Positions 22,680-35,364 of a stretch of 64,000 nucleotides of DNA are shown in pieces. The notes beneath the pieces were generated by a model, which did not search any database, was not told the origin of the DNA, and saw nothing but the letters and a program-made list of their open reading frames with translations. The position numbers were made by a program, and so were the translations under genes. The DNA is from Absidia repens (taxonomy: Eukaryota; Mucoromycota; Mucoromycetes; Mucorales; Cunninghamellaceae): the NCBI GenBank assembly GCA_002105175.1, contig MCGE01000001.1, forward strand, positions 2,356,001 through 2,420,000, given 5' to 3'. How positions within the stretch are numbered: the first letter of the stretch is position 1; each line of letters starts with the position of its first letter.

Positions 22680-23055
22680 AAAATGCGCGACAAGTAATTC
22701 TGGAATCACTGTATAGTGTTGAAACGGTGATTGAAGTCTGAGAAGATGTGGGTGACTTTATTTTTACCAAGGTAGGACAAAGGTTACTATGATCGTATCA
22801 CCTTTTAGTAGCAAAACATTCAAACTGGAGGTAATAATCCTGCAAGGTATGATCATTCAACATTTTACCTGAAACAACCACATAAATCACGTGTAATCAA
22901 TTTCTATCGGTTTTTGAAAAACGTGAAAAAAGCCCTGAAATTTCATTTTCTTTTTTTTCTTTCTCTTCCACATTTAGCCCCCTCCCTCACTCTCTCCACC
23001 CCTTTTGTTATAGTCAATATACCCCTACATATTTTATCTCTCCGTTATCAATATA
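22680..23055 (+). promoter_or_regulatory. Promoter region of the MIT-domain gene
   Basis: It starts with the CACTGTATAGTG palindrome-like stretch at the TIR edge and carries ATAAATCACGTG at about 22883. A long CT-rich tract (22943-23040) ends just before the ATG, a typical fungal leader. No gene seen. Confidence 0.4.
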
Positions 23056-24094
23056 ATGACTAGTATTGTATCCAACGTCTTCTCTCATGCTGATAAGATT
23101 CCTGTTGTTGGCAGCATGGCTTCTGGCTGGCTACCTTCCAACAACAAAAAGTTAAACGAAAAGTCTCATTCCTTTATTACCCCACCCCCTCCTTACTACG
23201 AGGTTACTTCAACAACCCCTCCTTCAAAAATTTCACAGTTATCCAATTATGTTTGGCGCCAAGGAACTTCCTTTTTACCCGACCTTACGTCTTCCAGTGC
23301 TATGTCAGAAACCACCATCGACAAAAAACAAATGGAACATGTGGTGACCTTGATACATATGGCTTCAGAAATGGACCAAGCTGGAAACTCTCAAATGGCC
23401 AAAGATCTTTATATTATGGGAATTGACCGTATGCTTTCTGCTTTACCTTGTAAGTCCTCATATAGAGAAAAAATACGAAGTGGCACTTGCTAAAATACTA
23501 ACAACCTTCTGCCTTTTTTTTTTTTTTTTTAGTGGAAACTGACCCTGCCCTTAAATTGGCAGTGGAATTTCGTCTCTCTGAATTCAGAAATCATAAACAA
23601 TTGAATTTGGATCAACCTTTTGAAGAAACAATGATGGCAATTGCAAACTGTCAAGAAATAGTGGATGATGATCAAGACTCTATTAACAATTCTGGCTCAT
23701 TGAAATCCAAGTTTGCTCATATGGTTACTGCTGCTGCTTGGTATGGTGTGGATGTTTTTAAGAAAAGTCCTATTCCTGGTAAGTATGACACAAGGGGTGG
23801 GGAAAGGAGAGAATGCAGATTATATTCTGTAACTCATTAAATTAACCAATCATTTTTTGTGTCGTAGATGCCATGTACTATTCAATGACATGCGCCTTGG
23901 CTGGACTAGAAGCAGTGGACGCATCATGTCAACTACGTCAACGAACCTGGAATCTTGCTGTTCAAGGTGTGGCGAAAGCAATGGAAATGGATCGTCAATA
24001 TGAACTTCATCGTTTGGTTGTTGATAAATTAGTCATTACTTGTAATGCTCTTTTACAAGCTGCTGCTATGGCTCATACGGAACCTTCAAAATGA
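23056..24094 (+). CDS. MIT-domain protein
   Basis: Exons 23056-23449, 23533-23778 and 23868-24094 give 288 aa. The N-terminus has a short hydrophobic patch and a Pro-rich ITPPPPYYEV element that could be a late-domain or WW/SH3-type ligand. A helical region at about 95-160 has the pattern of a microtubule-interacting-and-trafficking domain (MEHVVTLIHMASEMDQAGNS, AKDLYIMGIDRMLSALP). MIT domains bind ESCRT-III tails. The C-terminal part (SKFAHMVTAAAWYGVDVFKK, and a helix with QGVAKAMEMDRQYELHRLV) is alpha-helical and unrecognised. The TCTTTACC-rich intron junctions are clean. Likely role in endosomal or membrane trafficking, by inference only. Tandem with the BSD gene 300 bp downstream. Confidence 0.75.
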
Positions 24095-24397
24095 AACACG
24101 TGAAATTCTCTCTATCTGTCTCTCTTTATATATCTATTTGTTTCATGTTTATTCCCTTTACAGTTATTGACACTTACTATTATCATCGTCATTATTTTTA
24201 GTATTTTTATTATTATTACTATTTTTATTATATTTTTTATATTCTCATTAGTTCTATATATTAAACCATATTCTTTACCGCTCCCCATATTATACTTTTT
24301 TTTTTGGAAAAAAAACCCCCACTTGATCGATTTATTTATTTTAATCGCCGCAGGCGTTGCCTCTGTTTCCTTTTCCTCCTTTTTTATTTTTTACAAT
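24095..24397 (+). promoter_or_regulatory. Short intergenic region upstream of the BSD gene
   Basis: T/CT-rich 303-bp interval holding the MIT gene 3' end and the BSD gene promoter. A T10 run precedes AAAAAAAACCCCC at about 24297-24320. Nothing else seen. Confidence 0.35.
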
Positions 24398-26162
24398 ATG
24401 GATGATTTGTACCAGTATACAGCATCAGCTGTTAATTCCAATTCAAACAACAACAATGAACAAGATCCTCAAAATGATCCTCTTATCAGCGCCTTTACAA
24501 ACTTTGGGTGGGGTCAACGATTTAACAGTCTGATGGATACTGTGAAAAAGCAGGTAAAATTGACCACAAAGATAAACGAAATCTCTTGTCGACAAAGTAC
24601 TCAGTGGTTATCTATCATTCATACATAGAGCGAAGTCATGGTAGATGTTACTAAAAAAGATTTACAAGAATTTGCCAACATTCTTCGAGACGACACCAGT
24701 GACCTTGTTGATCATCTCTCTCAGTCTACCAACTCAACCACCACCATCACAAACAACGAAACGGACGCTATAAGGAATACAGCTGGGACGACTGAAAGCA
24801 CCTCAACAACAGAAAATATTGATAAGCAATCCATGATTTCTACAGATAGTCAATCTACCACAACTAACAGGAATGCAGGTGATACGGTCGGTCTTTACGC
24901 TTCGCTTAGGGAAGGTTTGGGGAAAATCAACACTGTGAACTTTACGGCATTACGCGATGGATTATCGGAGACGCTATCAAAGCAACCATTCCTACCTTCC
25001 CAACTGTCATCCATCAGCCTTCCGGACAACATCAATTTGGGTGAATTGCGACAAGAATTGGACGAAGGGACACGGTTTGCCGAACTCTATCTTCAGAAAT
25101 TTGGAACTGAAGTTATTCATGTATTAAACCAGACCATCACTGTATTAGAACCGGAAGAAGAAGAAGGCAGTCAACAACAACATGATTACAACCAGTCAAA
25201 CAGAGGTGGACCAAGGATATTGTAAGATAAAGAGGGGCGAGGAAGATGCAATAGACGACAAGACTTTTTTAACTTCTCTTTTTTTTTATATAACTGTGCA
25301 TTTTGATGTTATTTTCAGTGCTAGTCGTACGGAAGCTATGATTGCTAAACTTCAAACGGACCATGATGCTTTGTTAACGGACCCAAAGGCCACCCTGATG
25401 GCAAATCATAATGAAAAACAAATACAAGTCTTGGAAACATTCAATACTGGATTCAATATAGAGGAGTATACACCCGAAATATCAAGGTTATTGGAAGGCT
25501 CGCCTGATCTGCGTCGAACAATGGAAGACCTCGGTAAAATATATTGAGACTGCAGAAGGAAGGAACCTTAAGAACACAACTGACAATTTTTTTTTATTGG
25601 TTTTAATTACGTTATAGTACCCCAACAAGTTGATTATACAACATTCTGGAGAAGATATTTTTATCATGCTTGGAGCATTGATCAAGAGGAACAAAAACGA
25701 CAAATGATCTTTAAAGGTAAACTTATAGTGATTTTGAAAAAGAACAGGGACGAAATGGAATTTCAAAATGAGGTTTTATTGATTTCGTTTACCATTGTTA
25801 TTATTGCAGGTGTGGAAGAAGAAGAGGACAACGATGCCGATGATTTTAAATGGGATTCCGACGACGAAGACACGACACACCAACAATCAAATACTCATGA
25901 TAAAAAATCAATTGACAAAGGCAAACAAAAGGCTACACCAGCATCCCTGCCGGTGAATTTGGACGATACTACACACGATGCAAACAAATCTGACACCGAT
26001 TACAGTAATATATCTGAACCTCCTTCCACCGAAGCAAGTCTAGTATCACCACCTTTGAAATCTCAAACTGATGGAGACGATTGGATCAAGACATCAACAG
26101 AAGAAGATCGGAAAAAGCAGCCTATCGATAACGATGATGATACTGACAGCGACTGGGAATAA
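24398..26162 (+). CDS. BSD-domain protein
   Basis: Exons 24398-24553, 24629-25221, 25319-25533, 25618-25716 and 25810-26162 give 471 aa. The N-terminal part starts MDDLYQYTASAV, with an amphipathic helix (FGWGQRFNSLMDTVKKQSEV) typical of BSD proteins. Thr/Asn-rich linker and a helical FAELYLQKFGTEV segment follow. The BSD domain is at about 270-355, where the paired aromatic signature (TTFWRRYFYHAW) appears in exon 4. The C-terminal about 110 residues are acidic and Ser-rich (DDDTDSDWE end). BSD domains occur in TFIIH p62, synapse-associated and Dos2-like proteins. The single C-terminal arrangement here resembles the fungal BSD/Dos2-type proteins. Precise function not inferable. Confidence 0.85.
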
Positions 26163-27279
26163 GTTGCATCTGGTTGATTGGTTTACCTTAGCTATCTCTT
26201 TATTTTTGTGCCTCATTTAGTCGTTAGCTAGTACTCGTTTAGTGTTTTATTGATCTTATATATATATATATAAATTATCACTTTTTTATGCAAAAATAAA
26301 CAAACTTGATTATTACCCTTCAGACTTGTGTGATGAACTGTTTGTTGATTTATTTTGTTGCTATATACCTTTATTCATTTAGTAATTTATTTTACTCTCT
26401 GTTCCACTAATATTTCCAGTAGCAATTTATCGCAAATTTTGGATTGGATGACATCGTTGTGAAATAGGATCAAACCTTAATAAACACATTATGGTAGAGT
26501 AGTTAGTTTAATCTCCAAGGAATAATTCTACTTGGGATGCTGGGATGTGATATTGATAACCTGTTGCTGTACATTCAGATATACATTGATGCGTTATGAT
26601 TATTATTATTTTTCGCACTGATTCAAGGGGACACGGTAGCCCAATAAGACCCTTAAGGGAAGAAAAAACGGAAGCTTCATCACCTAAAGCTCCAGATAAA
26701 TTGTCATTTATATATTGTTACTCGGAATGCATGTGTCTGTCCTATAGTACAAATCGTCCAGTCCGAGTTTAACGTTCTATGCGATACTGGTCACCTCACT
26801 ATTCGGACTGTTCGAGTGGACAGAGCTTTGTCCAATACGCTCATCGGTCGGTTTGTTTTTGTTTTGTTTTACATCCAAATTTGTATCATTTAGAAGAAGC
26901 AATTATATGAAATAGGCGGACTATTGTATGTAATTGTGTAGCCTTTGTTGTTACAAAGTACAGTCACCATGTTCTTTATGCTAGAATTAAAAGCTAGGTA
27001 CCTGTCCAATTAATACTTTTGTTGTGGTATCATTGGAGTGACATTGAGTACCATCAGCTTTTTTTCTGACTACCTGTAGATCCTATTTTCTTCGTGGTAA
27101 TACAAAACTTGAGTTTTCTGGATCTATGAAGTGAGCGCGAGAGGTAAATTCATGGACTAGAGAAGTGAAGAGAAAGTATACTCAACCGTCTTTGGGGAAA
27201 GACTTTCCCTATATTACTCAAACACATCACGTAATACGTAATAAACAATTGAAATTATATTAATAGCATTTTTATTGCA

Positions 27280-28300
27280 GAATAAACATGGCCTAAGACT
27301 AATTAAGAGAGGAAGTAATTCCATTGCGGTGGCAAACTATTCTACAGTGGAAGGAGGTGAGCTATTTTACGGTGAGTGGCAAACTATCCCACAGTTAATG
27401 CAAAGTCGTCAAGGCAGCTGTTTCATGAAAATTCAACCACTGTATGTATTGTTTCTTACGGTGTTGACTGTTGAAAACTGACAAAATCAGGGTACAATCA
27501 CTCGTAGAGAGCGCAGAAAATTTTCAAATCCCGCACACGTGAATTTATTTTTTACTCACTTTTTTTTTTTGCTTTCACTTTCTTCTCATTTTCTTTCTCT
27601 TCCCTTTCATTTTTTCTTCGCTATCCAACTTATATGGGGCTATTTTGGACTTAGATTAGTATCAGTACTAGTTTAGAAGGGGTTTCAGCTTAGGGATTAC
27701 AAGATACAGGGGAACCCCTTTCATTTTGGATCTAGGATCTGAAGTCACCATTAGTTGGCTTTTTGGAGCCTTCACTAGCTTAGTTTAGGGTTAGCTTGTC
27801 CATAGTTTGTATCTATAGCTGAATAAAAAATGTTTCTCTTTACTGGCTTCAATTAACAATGTCCCATTAGTCTTCCTCATGTTTTGCACAATAGATTCCT
27901 TTTTTTGTTTTTGCTAGCAATCAATCCCATTTGATTAGTGTTTTGATCGTTTGTTGTGTTTCAATAAAGAAAATAATAAATAGATAGCCTTGCACAATAT
28001 ATATGACCCCATTTGACAATGGTTCCTTTAGAATTGTATTGGCCTTGCTTCGAGCCTCAAAATAGTCTCCCTCATGGTACCTTCAATAGATCCCTTTATC
28101 ACAATGATCTCTTTAATAAAATAGGTCTATATTTAACCATCTTTTGCTCCATTATATGATATCCAATACGACTATTGTATCTGTTATTATACGAACTTTC
28201 TAATAAAAAATTTTACATCTAGCTCACTGACCACCCCTATCATACCTTGAGAGCATCAACGTTTCGAAGTCATTTTTCAATGAAACGTGGAGTTCTTCCC
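27280..28300 (+). repeat. Dispersed 1-kb repeat, copy C
   Basis: Landmarks: CAAATCCCGCACACGTGAAT at 27519, pyrimidine tract 27540-27630, AAGGGGTTTCAGCTTAGG, ACCCCTTTCATTTTGGAT, AGTTGGCTTTTTGGAGCC and CAATGTCCCATTAG. A possible upstream extension shares GGCAAACTAT..CACAG and TGTTGACTGTTG with copy H near 60.45-60.57 kb, so the full element may be longer than the core. Confidence 0.65.
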
Positions 28301-29889
28301 GCTTTATCACTCATATTCGTTAACCTAGGCAGGGCGCCAACGTATATTTTCCTATAAAATATTATAACGCCATTTGACTGAGCATACTGCGTGTATCTTG
28401 TTCATTGTTCTCATTGCGTATTATATAATGGAAAAGAACATGACAACCCGAACACAAGTCACTTGGATGCTAAGTAGCTGCTCACCAAAATGCAAAATGA
28501 TCACAATGACAATAACAATTTTATCCTATTTATTTACACATGGAAAATTTAATAGAAGGAATGTTGAACATTAGTATTAGCTCCAGTGGGTCGCATCCAA
28601 TCTATCGCAAACCTCTTGTTTTGACTTTTTAGTCTCTATGTTATTTTTTTAATTCCTACTTTGGTTTTCGGAATTCTATTTTTTTATTTTTTTATTTTGT
28701 TACTTTTATTTTGACAGTAAGTCAACAATTTAGTTTTTCTCTCTAAGACACTCAAAAGATTGAACTTGAGCCTAAAATTTCTGATTCTCACTTTCATAAA
28801 AAAAAAAAAAATAAAACCAACGGTTGCGCAGCATATGATGGAGTTCTCTGACATAAACGATCTGCTTGTCTGGGTAACGCACGGAGATTAAGAAATGACC
28901 TGACTTACCTTATTGTTATCCATTTGGTCACCCTTATGTTTATCCAAATTACCAACCTTATTTACCCAGTTATTTCGGCCTTTTCATCATTTTTAAAAAT
29001 CATGTAAATATCCTCCCTTCTCCCCACAGAAATTAGTTTTTTCTTTATTCAGTTCTTATTGGTTCATATCTTGATCAACAAACTTACTAAGGCTTTTAAA
29101 CCACCAAAATCTCTTTTTATTTTATCTTTATTTCTATCTCGACATATAAATACTTAATTTATCACAAACGCATTCGGAATTTGTGAAGTCTATATCCCTC
29201 TATTAAAGAGAGAGGAGGTAAAAGATTATCTAAAATCTTGATCTAAGATAATGATCTATGACTTTGAAATATCCCTCCATTTCTCCACTTACATCACCGT
29301 ATTAATGTCACCGCTACATTTCCCCTCCCCTTTTTTTCTGTCACCATGGCCAACACTTTTTCAGGAAACTGTAATAAACATATACTATCCTCCCATTGCT
29401 ACTCTATATAGTGTGAGATGCAAAGGGAAAATACACTGTACTGGTTTTTTATTACCTACAAAAAGCGCTCTTATCGAACTTGACGTCTATGACTTTGCAA
29501 TATCGGCCTACCGACATTTCCAGATCAATATCACCACAATTTTCCTTTTGCTATTGAGTTACCAGTATTTTACCCCACCCCAGAATAATTTGCATTATTA
29601 CTAACCCTACCATTACTACGCTATATAATCCATACAAGTGCGAAACGCAGAGGAGACAGGCAACAAAATGTTCTGTAGTTTACTTTTTTTACACAAACAC
29701 ATGCCTTTTTTCCTACACATAAATACACACACACACATGTATACACACACACGTACCGGATTTTACTCATGCCCATTCAACGAAACAATAAAAGGCATGA
29801 AAGAGAGTAATGGTAAAAAGGTAAAACATTTTTAGTTCAGATATATATACAGTGTAAACTATGACAACTAACAACAACCTAAGCTAATG

Positions 29890-30150
29890 GTATCATTCTA
29901 AAATAAAGGCGAATCTAATTGTGGCTGGAAACACGAATCCAAAATGAAAGAGTTTCCCCATGATGTTTATTTTGCATTTTTTAAAATGCCCCTAATACAA
30001 GTTCTAACACTAATCCTAGATCACCAGTGCCCCACTGAGTTTTTCTACCATAACATCCAGACCTTCTCATGAAGGAAAAAAGAAGGAAGGAAGAAAGGGA
30101 AGAGAGGGAAAAAAATTGGAGCCAAAAAAATTAGAAATCATGTGTGCGGA
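29890..30150 (-). repeat. Dispersed repeat, copy D (partial, minus)
   Basis: Reverse-strand core: AATCCAAAATGAAAGAGTTT, CCCCATGATG, AAAATGCCCC and CCTAGATCACCAGTG. It resembles copy E at 33.1 kb most, as both share the GGGGCATTTTGAAAATGC variant. Confidence 0.55.
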
Positions 30151-30548
30151 GACTGAATTTTTTACACCTCTTTAACTATCCTCTATTTCTTTTTCAACAC
30201 ACATGAAATAATATTGAATCAACAAGCGCTGAGCACGACAAATGGATCCCAAGGGGCCTCTCATAATATTGCTAAATGGTGAATTTGTCTAATACACTAC
30301 CCTATTTTCTTCAACACACAAAAAAATACCCATTGACGGCGCGCTGAGCACGACTGTTGGGCCCCAAGGCGTTACATACAAATGGTTGAATCTAAACCAA
30401 AAGACTCTGGTGCTCACTTACAAAAATATATAAAACACTACAAATACACAGCCCAAGTTACGATCCAAAAACAAAAATAGCCGTAACACAGCAAATACAC
30501 TATCCTGTTGAAGACAACATAGATCGCCTATTTGGTTACAACGAACTT

Positions 30549-30877
30549 GTTATACACTATATTTTAATTGAACCAACAAAGGTCTATACTTTTTCTTTTT
30601 ATTTTATTTTACTCTTATAAGGTTATTTTTTTATAAACTTTCTCTACAGTTGGACTTTATCTACAATAGTTCTGGTGCTCACTACTCCCAATTCTTTTTT
30701 TGTCCAAATCAGGAACTAGATATTTAAAATTCCGCCCAAGGAACAAATTCATTTTCAAGCTCTAAACAAGCAAAAGCTACACTAAAGGACAACTCAAGAC
30801 ATCCTATTCAACCCAGAAAAATATAAAAACCTACAAAAACACTACTCTGTTACAAGCTTCTTACCCAAATTAGCCGT
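30549..30877 (+). repeat. 330-bp direct repeat, unit 1
   Basis: Runs from GTTATACACTATATTTT to ACCCAAATTAGCCGT. It includes TACAGTTGGACTTTATCTAC, GTTCTGGTGCTCACTACT, ATTCCGCCCAAGGAACAAAT and CAAGACATCCTATTCAACCC. Unit 2 begins 723 bp further on. Confidence 0.75.
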
Positions 30878-31271
30878 GTCGAGGATCGGCCTGAGTCCGC
30901 TCCCAACAACAACATCTACAACATCAACATCAATAAGCTCTCTAAGTTTTTATTGATTGTTACACATTACACTTGCGTATTTTTTACCCCGGTGTCTTTT
31001 TTCAACCGTCGTATTTTTTACCCCGGCGTCTTTTTTAGCCCATTTTAAAATTTTATTTCTATATATATATATCCCACTTTTTTTCAATTCTCTTTTTTCC
31101 TTAGTTCTTATCTTCGTTATATTTACTCAACCTTTTTTTATAAAATTCAGTACAAAGGTTTTTTAACCACCAAATCACTGTCTTATTTTTATTTTGTTTC
31201 TATCGTCTATATAGAAACTTTCTTTTATTTTTTGTGACTACAAGTCCTCTTTTATTTTATTTTTACTGTGT

Positions 31272-31599
31272 GTTATACACTATATTTTTATTGAACCAAC
31301 AAAGGTCAATACTTTTCTTTTTTTATTTTATTTTACTCTTCCAAGTTTATTTTTATAAACTTTCTCTACAGTTGGACTTTATCTACAAAAGTTCTGGTGC
31401 TCACTACTATCAATTCTATTTTTGTCCGATTCAGGAACAAGATATTTCAAATTCCGCCCAAGGAACAAATTTATTTTCAAGCTCTAAACAAGCAAAAGCT
31501 ATACTAAAGGATAACTCAAGACATCCTATTCAACCCAAAAAAATATAAAAACCTACAAAAACACTACTCTGTTACAAGCTTCTTACCCAAATTAGCCGT
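31272..31599 (+). repeat. 330-bp direct repeat, unit 2, plus partial third end
   Basis: Near-identical to unit 1. A further partial copy of only the 3' end (CAACCC, poly-A, TATAAAAACCTACAAAAACA, TTACAAGCTTC, TTTTAGCCGTAAC) follows at about 31605-31682 and abuts the tRNA gene terminator. The spacer between units 1 and 2 contains CGTATTTTTTACCCCGG twice (30977 and 31009). The arrangement could be LTR-like or simple tandem duplication. Confidence 0.7.
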
Positions 31600-31686
31600 A
31601 ACAATACAACCCAAAAAAAAATATAAAAACCTACAAAAACATTACTCTGTTACAAGCTTCACACCCATTTTAGCCGTAACAGCTGC

Positions 31687-31692
31687 AAAAAA
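31687..31692 (-). terminator. RNA polymerase III terminator of tRNA-Lys
   Basis: A run of six T on the minus strand lies three bases after the discriminator of the tRNA, as expected for Pol III. Confidence 0.75.
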
Positions 31693-31695
31693 GAA

Positions 31696-31768
31696 AGCCC
31701 TACGGGGGGGTCGAACCCCCAACCTTGAGATTAAGAGTCTCACGCTCTGCCGATTGAGCTAGCAAGGC
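31696..31768 (-). tRNA. tRNA-Lys (anticodon CUU)
   Basis: A 73-nt cloverleaf on the minus strand, no intron. The acceptor stem GCCTTGC pairs with GTAGGGC (one G-U and one U-G wobble). D-arm/A-box is TAGCTCAATCGG. Anticodon stem TGAGA/TCTCA carries loop CTCTTAA, giving anticodon CUU. The T-arm GGGGG/CCCCC carries loop TTCGACC and the B-box GGTTCGA. Discriminator U73 is as in the budding-yeast Lys-CUU tRNA. A T6 terminator follows directly. Confidence 0.96.
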
Positions 31769-32994
31769 TCTTATTGAAAGTGAAATTGGGAGCCTCTATT
31801 TGAGCCCAATTGTTTATTCCAGCCAATCAGAGCTCTTCTTTAGTTAGAATACAGGTATTTTCCCTTTTTGTTAGGCTGTGACCCCTGACTAGTAGTACAT
31901 AGCTTCTTTATCACGTATAGCAACTTTATTTATATATTATTTTTTTTGGATCATGAATGACTGTCTTTAGTTTTATTTATCAGGGTGTGAATGAACAATT
32001 GGAAAGCGATATCCCTATTTTGCAGTCAAGCGGAGATACAATATTATTCGGCCCGTATAATATTCAACGGTGACTGGCTCTCCACTGATGGATGTCGGGT
32101 TTGAAATCTTTTTTATTTTGGATCGCGAATTTCCCTGCCACTTTTTCCCATTCATTTGTTTTTGACATTGTCTCAGTTCCCATCTTTTATCTTATCTTCA
32201 TTTCTTACGTTGGCTCAGTTCCCTTCTTTTCCCCTTCTTTTTGCTACTTATTTTATTTGCATTGTTTCAGTTCCCATTACTTTTATTTTTTTTTATATTA
32301 TTTCTATTATTTTTACATTACTCGTGTCAGCGACACAAGTAACTTCCCCAACTCACTCTTTTCAAATTAGTATAGGCATTCTAGTATTTAGTATCTCCAT
32401 TTTGACAATCTGGAATAAAAAACAACTTTCTTCTCTCTCTTACTTTTTTTTTTTTTTTACTTGCTTTACACTTGTTGGTGTTTCTCTCTTTCACCTGTTA
32501 TTATCCTTATCTATTCTCTCTTTGATACGTAATATTGGCACTTTTTGATAGAATATTTACTAGACCGAACATCAGAAAAGTAAATTATTCAGTGCTCTAT
32601 AGAAAAAGGATCTTCCGTACATCACTAACTAATCAAAACAAATTCCATACGTCTCATGAAAATGAAATTGGGACATATTATATAAAGACAATATTAAAAA
32701 CATGCCGCGTGATTATTCTTCGGATCACAACTGAGTCAGTTGTGTGTCAGAACGAAGGCAGCATACAGTAACTTTTTTTTTATGCTTCGTACTGAAGCGT
32801 GGGTTTTATTTCCAATTATTGGCGACGGGGTGACTGGGATGGCTTGAGTCGCTTACAAAGATGACATTTTGTCCCATCGCATCTCACTGTTTATAAATTA
32901 ATCAGAGGGTGGGGATTCATATTCCGACACATATGATTTTTTTATATTTGTTTATCACTCTTTTTTTTTTTTTTTTCTTCCTTGGTTTTCTTTT

Positions 32995-33031
<37 letters not shown>

Positions 33032-34698
33032 TTACAGGACATCATATTTGTTGGATGAGGTGCTGGTGAACATGGATTAGTGGTTAGAACTTAAATCAGG
33101 GGCATTTTGAAAATGCAATACGAACATGCATGAGGAAACCCTTTCATTTCGGATTTAGGATTTGGGAACTACCATTAGATTAGCTATCGTCATCTATTAG
33201 CTTAGCTTAGTATTAACTATAATAATATCTTATGAATAAAATACGTCTTATCTTTTTATCAATAGCCTATATACGTTGTGTTTATCATATCATGTTTGTG
33301 CAGAAAAGGAAAAATAACAGTGTTTGTGTGCGTATGAGCGTTTGTTGATGTCCATGTCTTCGATCTACTGTTATACCACTACAATAGAATACCCACAGCG
33401 GACATCCAGAACAGGTTTCTGTTTTATTTTATTTGAAAAACCCATATTTAGTGATATGTGACGTTGGTGACAATGATAGCCATATCATAAAAAAGGAGGA
33501 TGGTGGTTGGGACTTTATGTATCTATCGAATTATGACCGATGGAGGTAACTAAACATGTAAAATTATCTAATGAAAGCACTGAGCAGAGATGGCAGGATG
33601 CAAGAAGAAAAAAGAGGAAGAAACAATACACTTGTGATTATTGGTCATGTTTTCACTTACTTAAAATCCATGTGGAGATACAAGATTAGACACATTTTTT
33701 ATTGGGTTGACACATCCTAGCCTCACCCCATTGATTTTTTTTTTTTTTTGTTGCAGATCACCCACCCTAGGCTGACAGGGGACCATTCCTCATCGACCCT
33801 TCCCCTTAACTCCCACGATCTTTTAGCACACATACACACAAAAAAAAAAAGAGCACCAGCAGTAATTTTTTTTTTTAATCTTTTACTGAACCTCATTATA
33901 CATTGCAATAAATATTTACGGCCGAGTTGGGTCATTTGCCACAGACAATCGGCATTTAAAATACATTTGCATTTTAGCATAAATCAATGAGATTGTACTT
34001 GCCATAAACAGATGTAACAATAAATAAGGCAATTAGTTACACAACTTTATTGAAACTGTTTGCTTAGTGAATCTCGATACAAACCCCAGCCATGAATTTA
34101 TTTTATCAAAAGGAGACTCTTTTAGCATGGAATGACCGACTGTTTAATGATTTGAAGGATTGCGATGATTAAATTGCCTCTTAGGAGTGAATTATGAAAA
34201 AAAGGGGGCGACAGATGACGGGTCCAATTTTTATTTTTTTTATTTTCCACATACTATACGCTTTCTTGAGAGTGATCTATTATACAGTCAACAATTATTA
34301 AAGTAAAAAGAATGACAACTATGACTTCCATTTTATTATCACTGAGAATCATATGATTTTTGTGAAAAAAAAGAAAGCAAAACAAACAAATTACTGACAC
34401 ACAAAACATCGCTCTACCCCCTTTTTTCTCTAAACCCCTTATTTTGCTAGAAATTGATAACAAGCTGTCACGTTGTTTATAACGATGGCTTTTTTTTGTC
34501 TCCCTTGCCAATTTATTTTTTTCTTCAAAACTCTGATGCAGTCCCCCTTTTTCCTTCTTCGACAACAAATCCCTACGCCCTTTTTTTCCTGTCCCCCTTC
34601 TTTTTTTTTTCATCACATATAAATACTATTAGTACTTCTCTTCTTTCTCTTCATCGTTTTTATTTTCCTTCTATCCAGCTTCACCAAAAAAAAAAATC
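31769..34698. other. Gene-poor intergenic tract upstream of the elongase gene
   Basis: No supportable gene. It contains T-rich stretches with a threefold TCAGTTCCC motif (32174, 32217, 32269), a poly-T of about 33 (32996-33030), dispersed-repeat copy E, and CT-rich promoter-like DNA before 34699 (34500-34690). Confidence 0.5.
32950..33260 (+). repeat. Dispersed repeat, copy E (short)
   Basis: Long pyrimidine tract (32955-33030), then ATGGATTAGTGGTTAGAAC, GGGGCATTTTGAAAATGC, CATGAGGAAACCCTTTCATT, TAGGATTTGGGAACTACCAT and TTAGCTTAGCTTAG. It lacks the downstream modules seen in copy B. Confidence 0.55.
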
Positions 34699-35327
34699 AT
34701 GACGATTTCATTCTCCGCCGAACAACCGTTTGGTATCAAACTTTACCCAATATTCGAAAAGGTCTATGAAGCTGCAGTTGGTCAACCAGCTAGTGCTTTT
34801 GCATTTACTCCAGGTGTAACCCCCTTTGCAAGCTTTGATGAAGGTACTTTTGCGTGAATTAAAAAATGATGATGATTCTAATTTTTCTTTTTGCTCAATG
34901 TGATTACAGTATGGGTCAGCTGCGTGATCTATTTCACAGTCATTTTTGGTGGTCAATTTATTTTGAAGTATTTACCTTCATTCAAGCCTCAAATACTAAA
35001 AGTCCCTTTCCAAATTCATAATGTTTTGTTAACCGCTGTCTCTGGTGCATTATTGGCGCTTCTTATTGAACAAATTTTGCCAACCTATACTAAACACGGT
35101 CTTTTTTATGCTATTTGTGAACCTTCGGCTTGGAATCAACAGGTAGAATTGTTGTACTATTTGAATTATTTGGTCAAATATTGGGAGCTTTTGGATACCG
35201 TTTTTCTGGTTTTGAAAAAAAAGAAGCTGGGTAAGTGGAGAGAGGAGGTTGGGGGATGGACAAGTCACCTGAAGGATGTCAAAAAAGTAATCAGGCACGT
35301 CAGACCGGAGTGTGAATATTCAATGCC

Positions 35328-35364
<37 letters not shown>

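Larger units (their letters stand above)
26163..31695. other. Repeat-rich gene desert between the BSD gene and tRNA-Lys
   Basis: 5.5 kb without a supportable protein gene. It holds dispersed-repeat copies C (27280-28300) and D (29890-30150, minus). It also holds a pair of diverged segments around 29255-29400 and 29480-29640 (both with TCTATGACTTTG), a two-copy motif GCGCTGAGCACGAC at 30226 and 30341, and the 330-bp direct repeats at 30549 and 31272. Open frames in it are short and unconserved in look. Confidence 0.5.

Noticed and set aside
30549..31599. Complete LTR retrotransposon
   Set aside because: The 330-bp repeats enclose only about 400 bp without gag/pol, primer-binding site or clear TG...CA ends.
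34254..34616. 120-aa minus-strand Lys-rich frame
   Set aside because: Antisense to CT-rich promoter DNA of the elongase gene; composition reflects AAG/GAA runs only.
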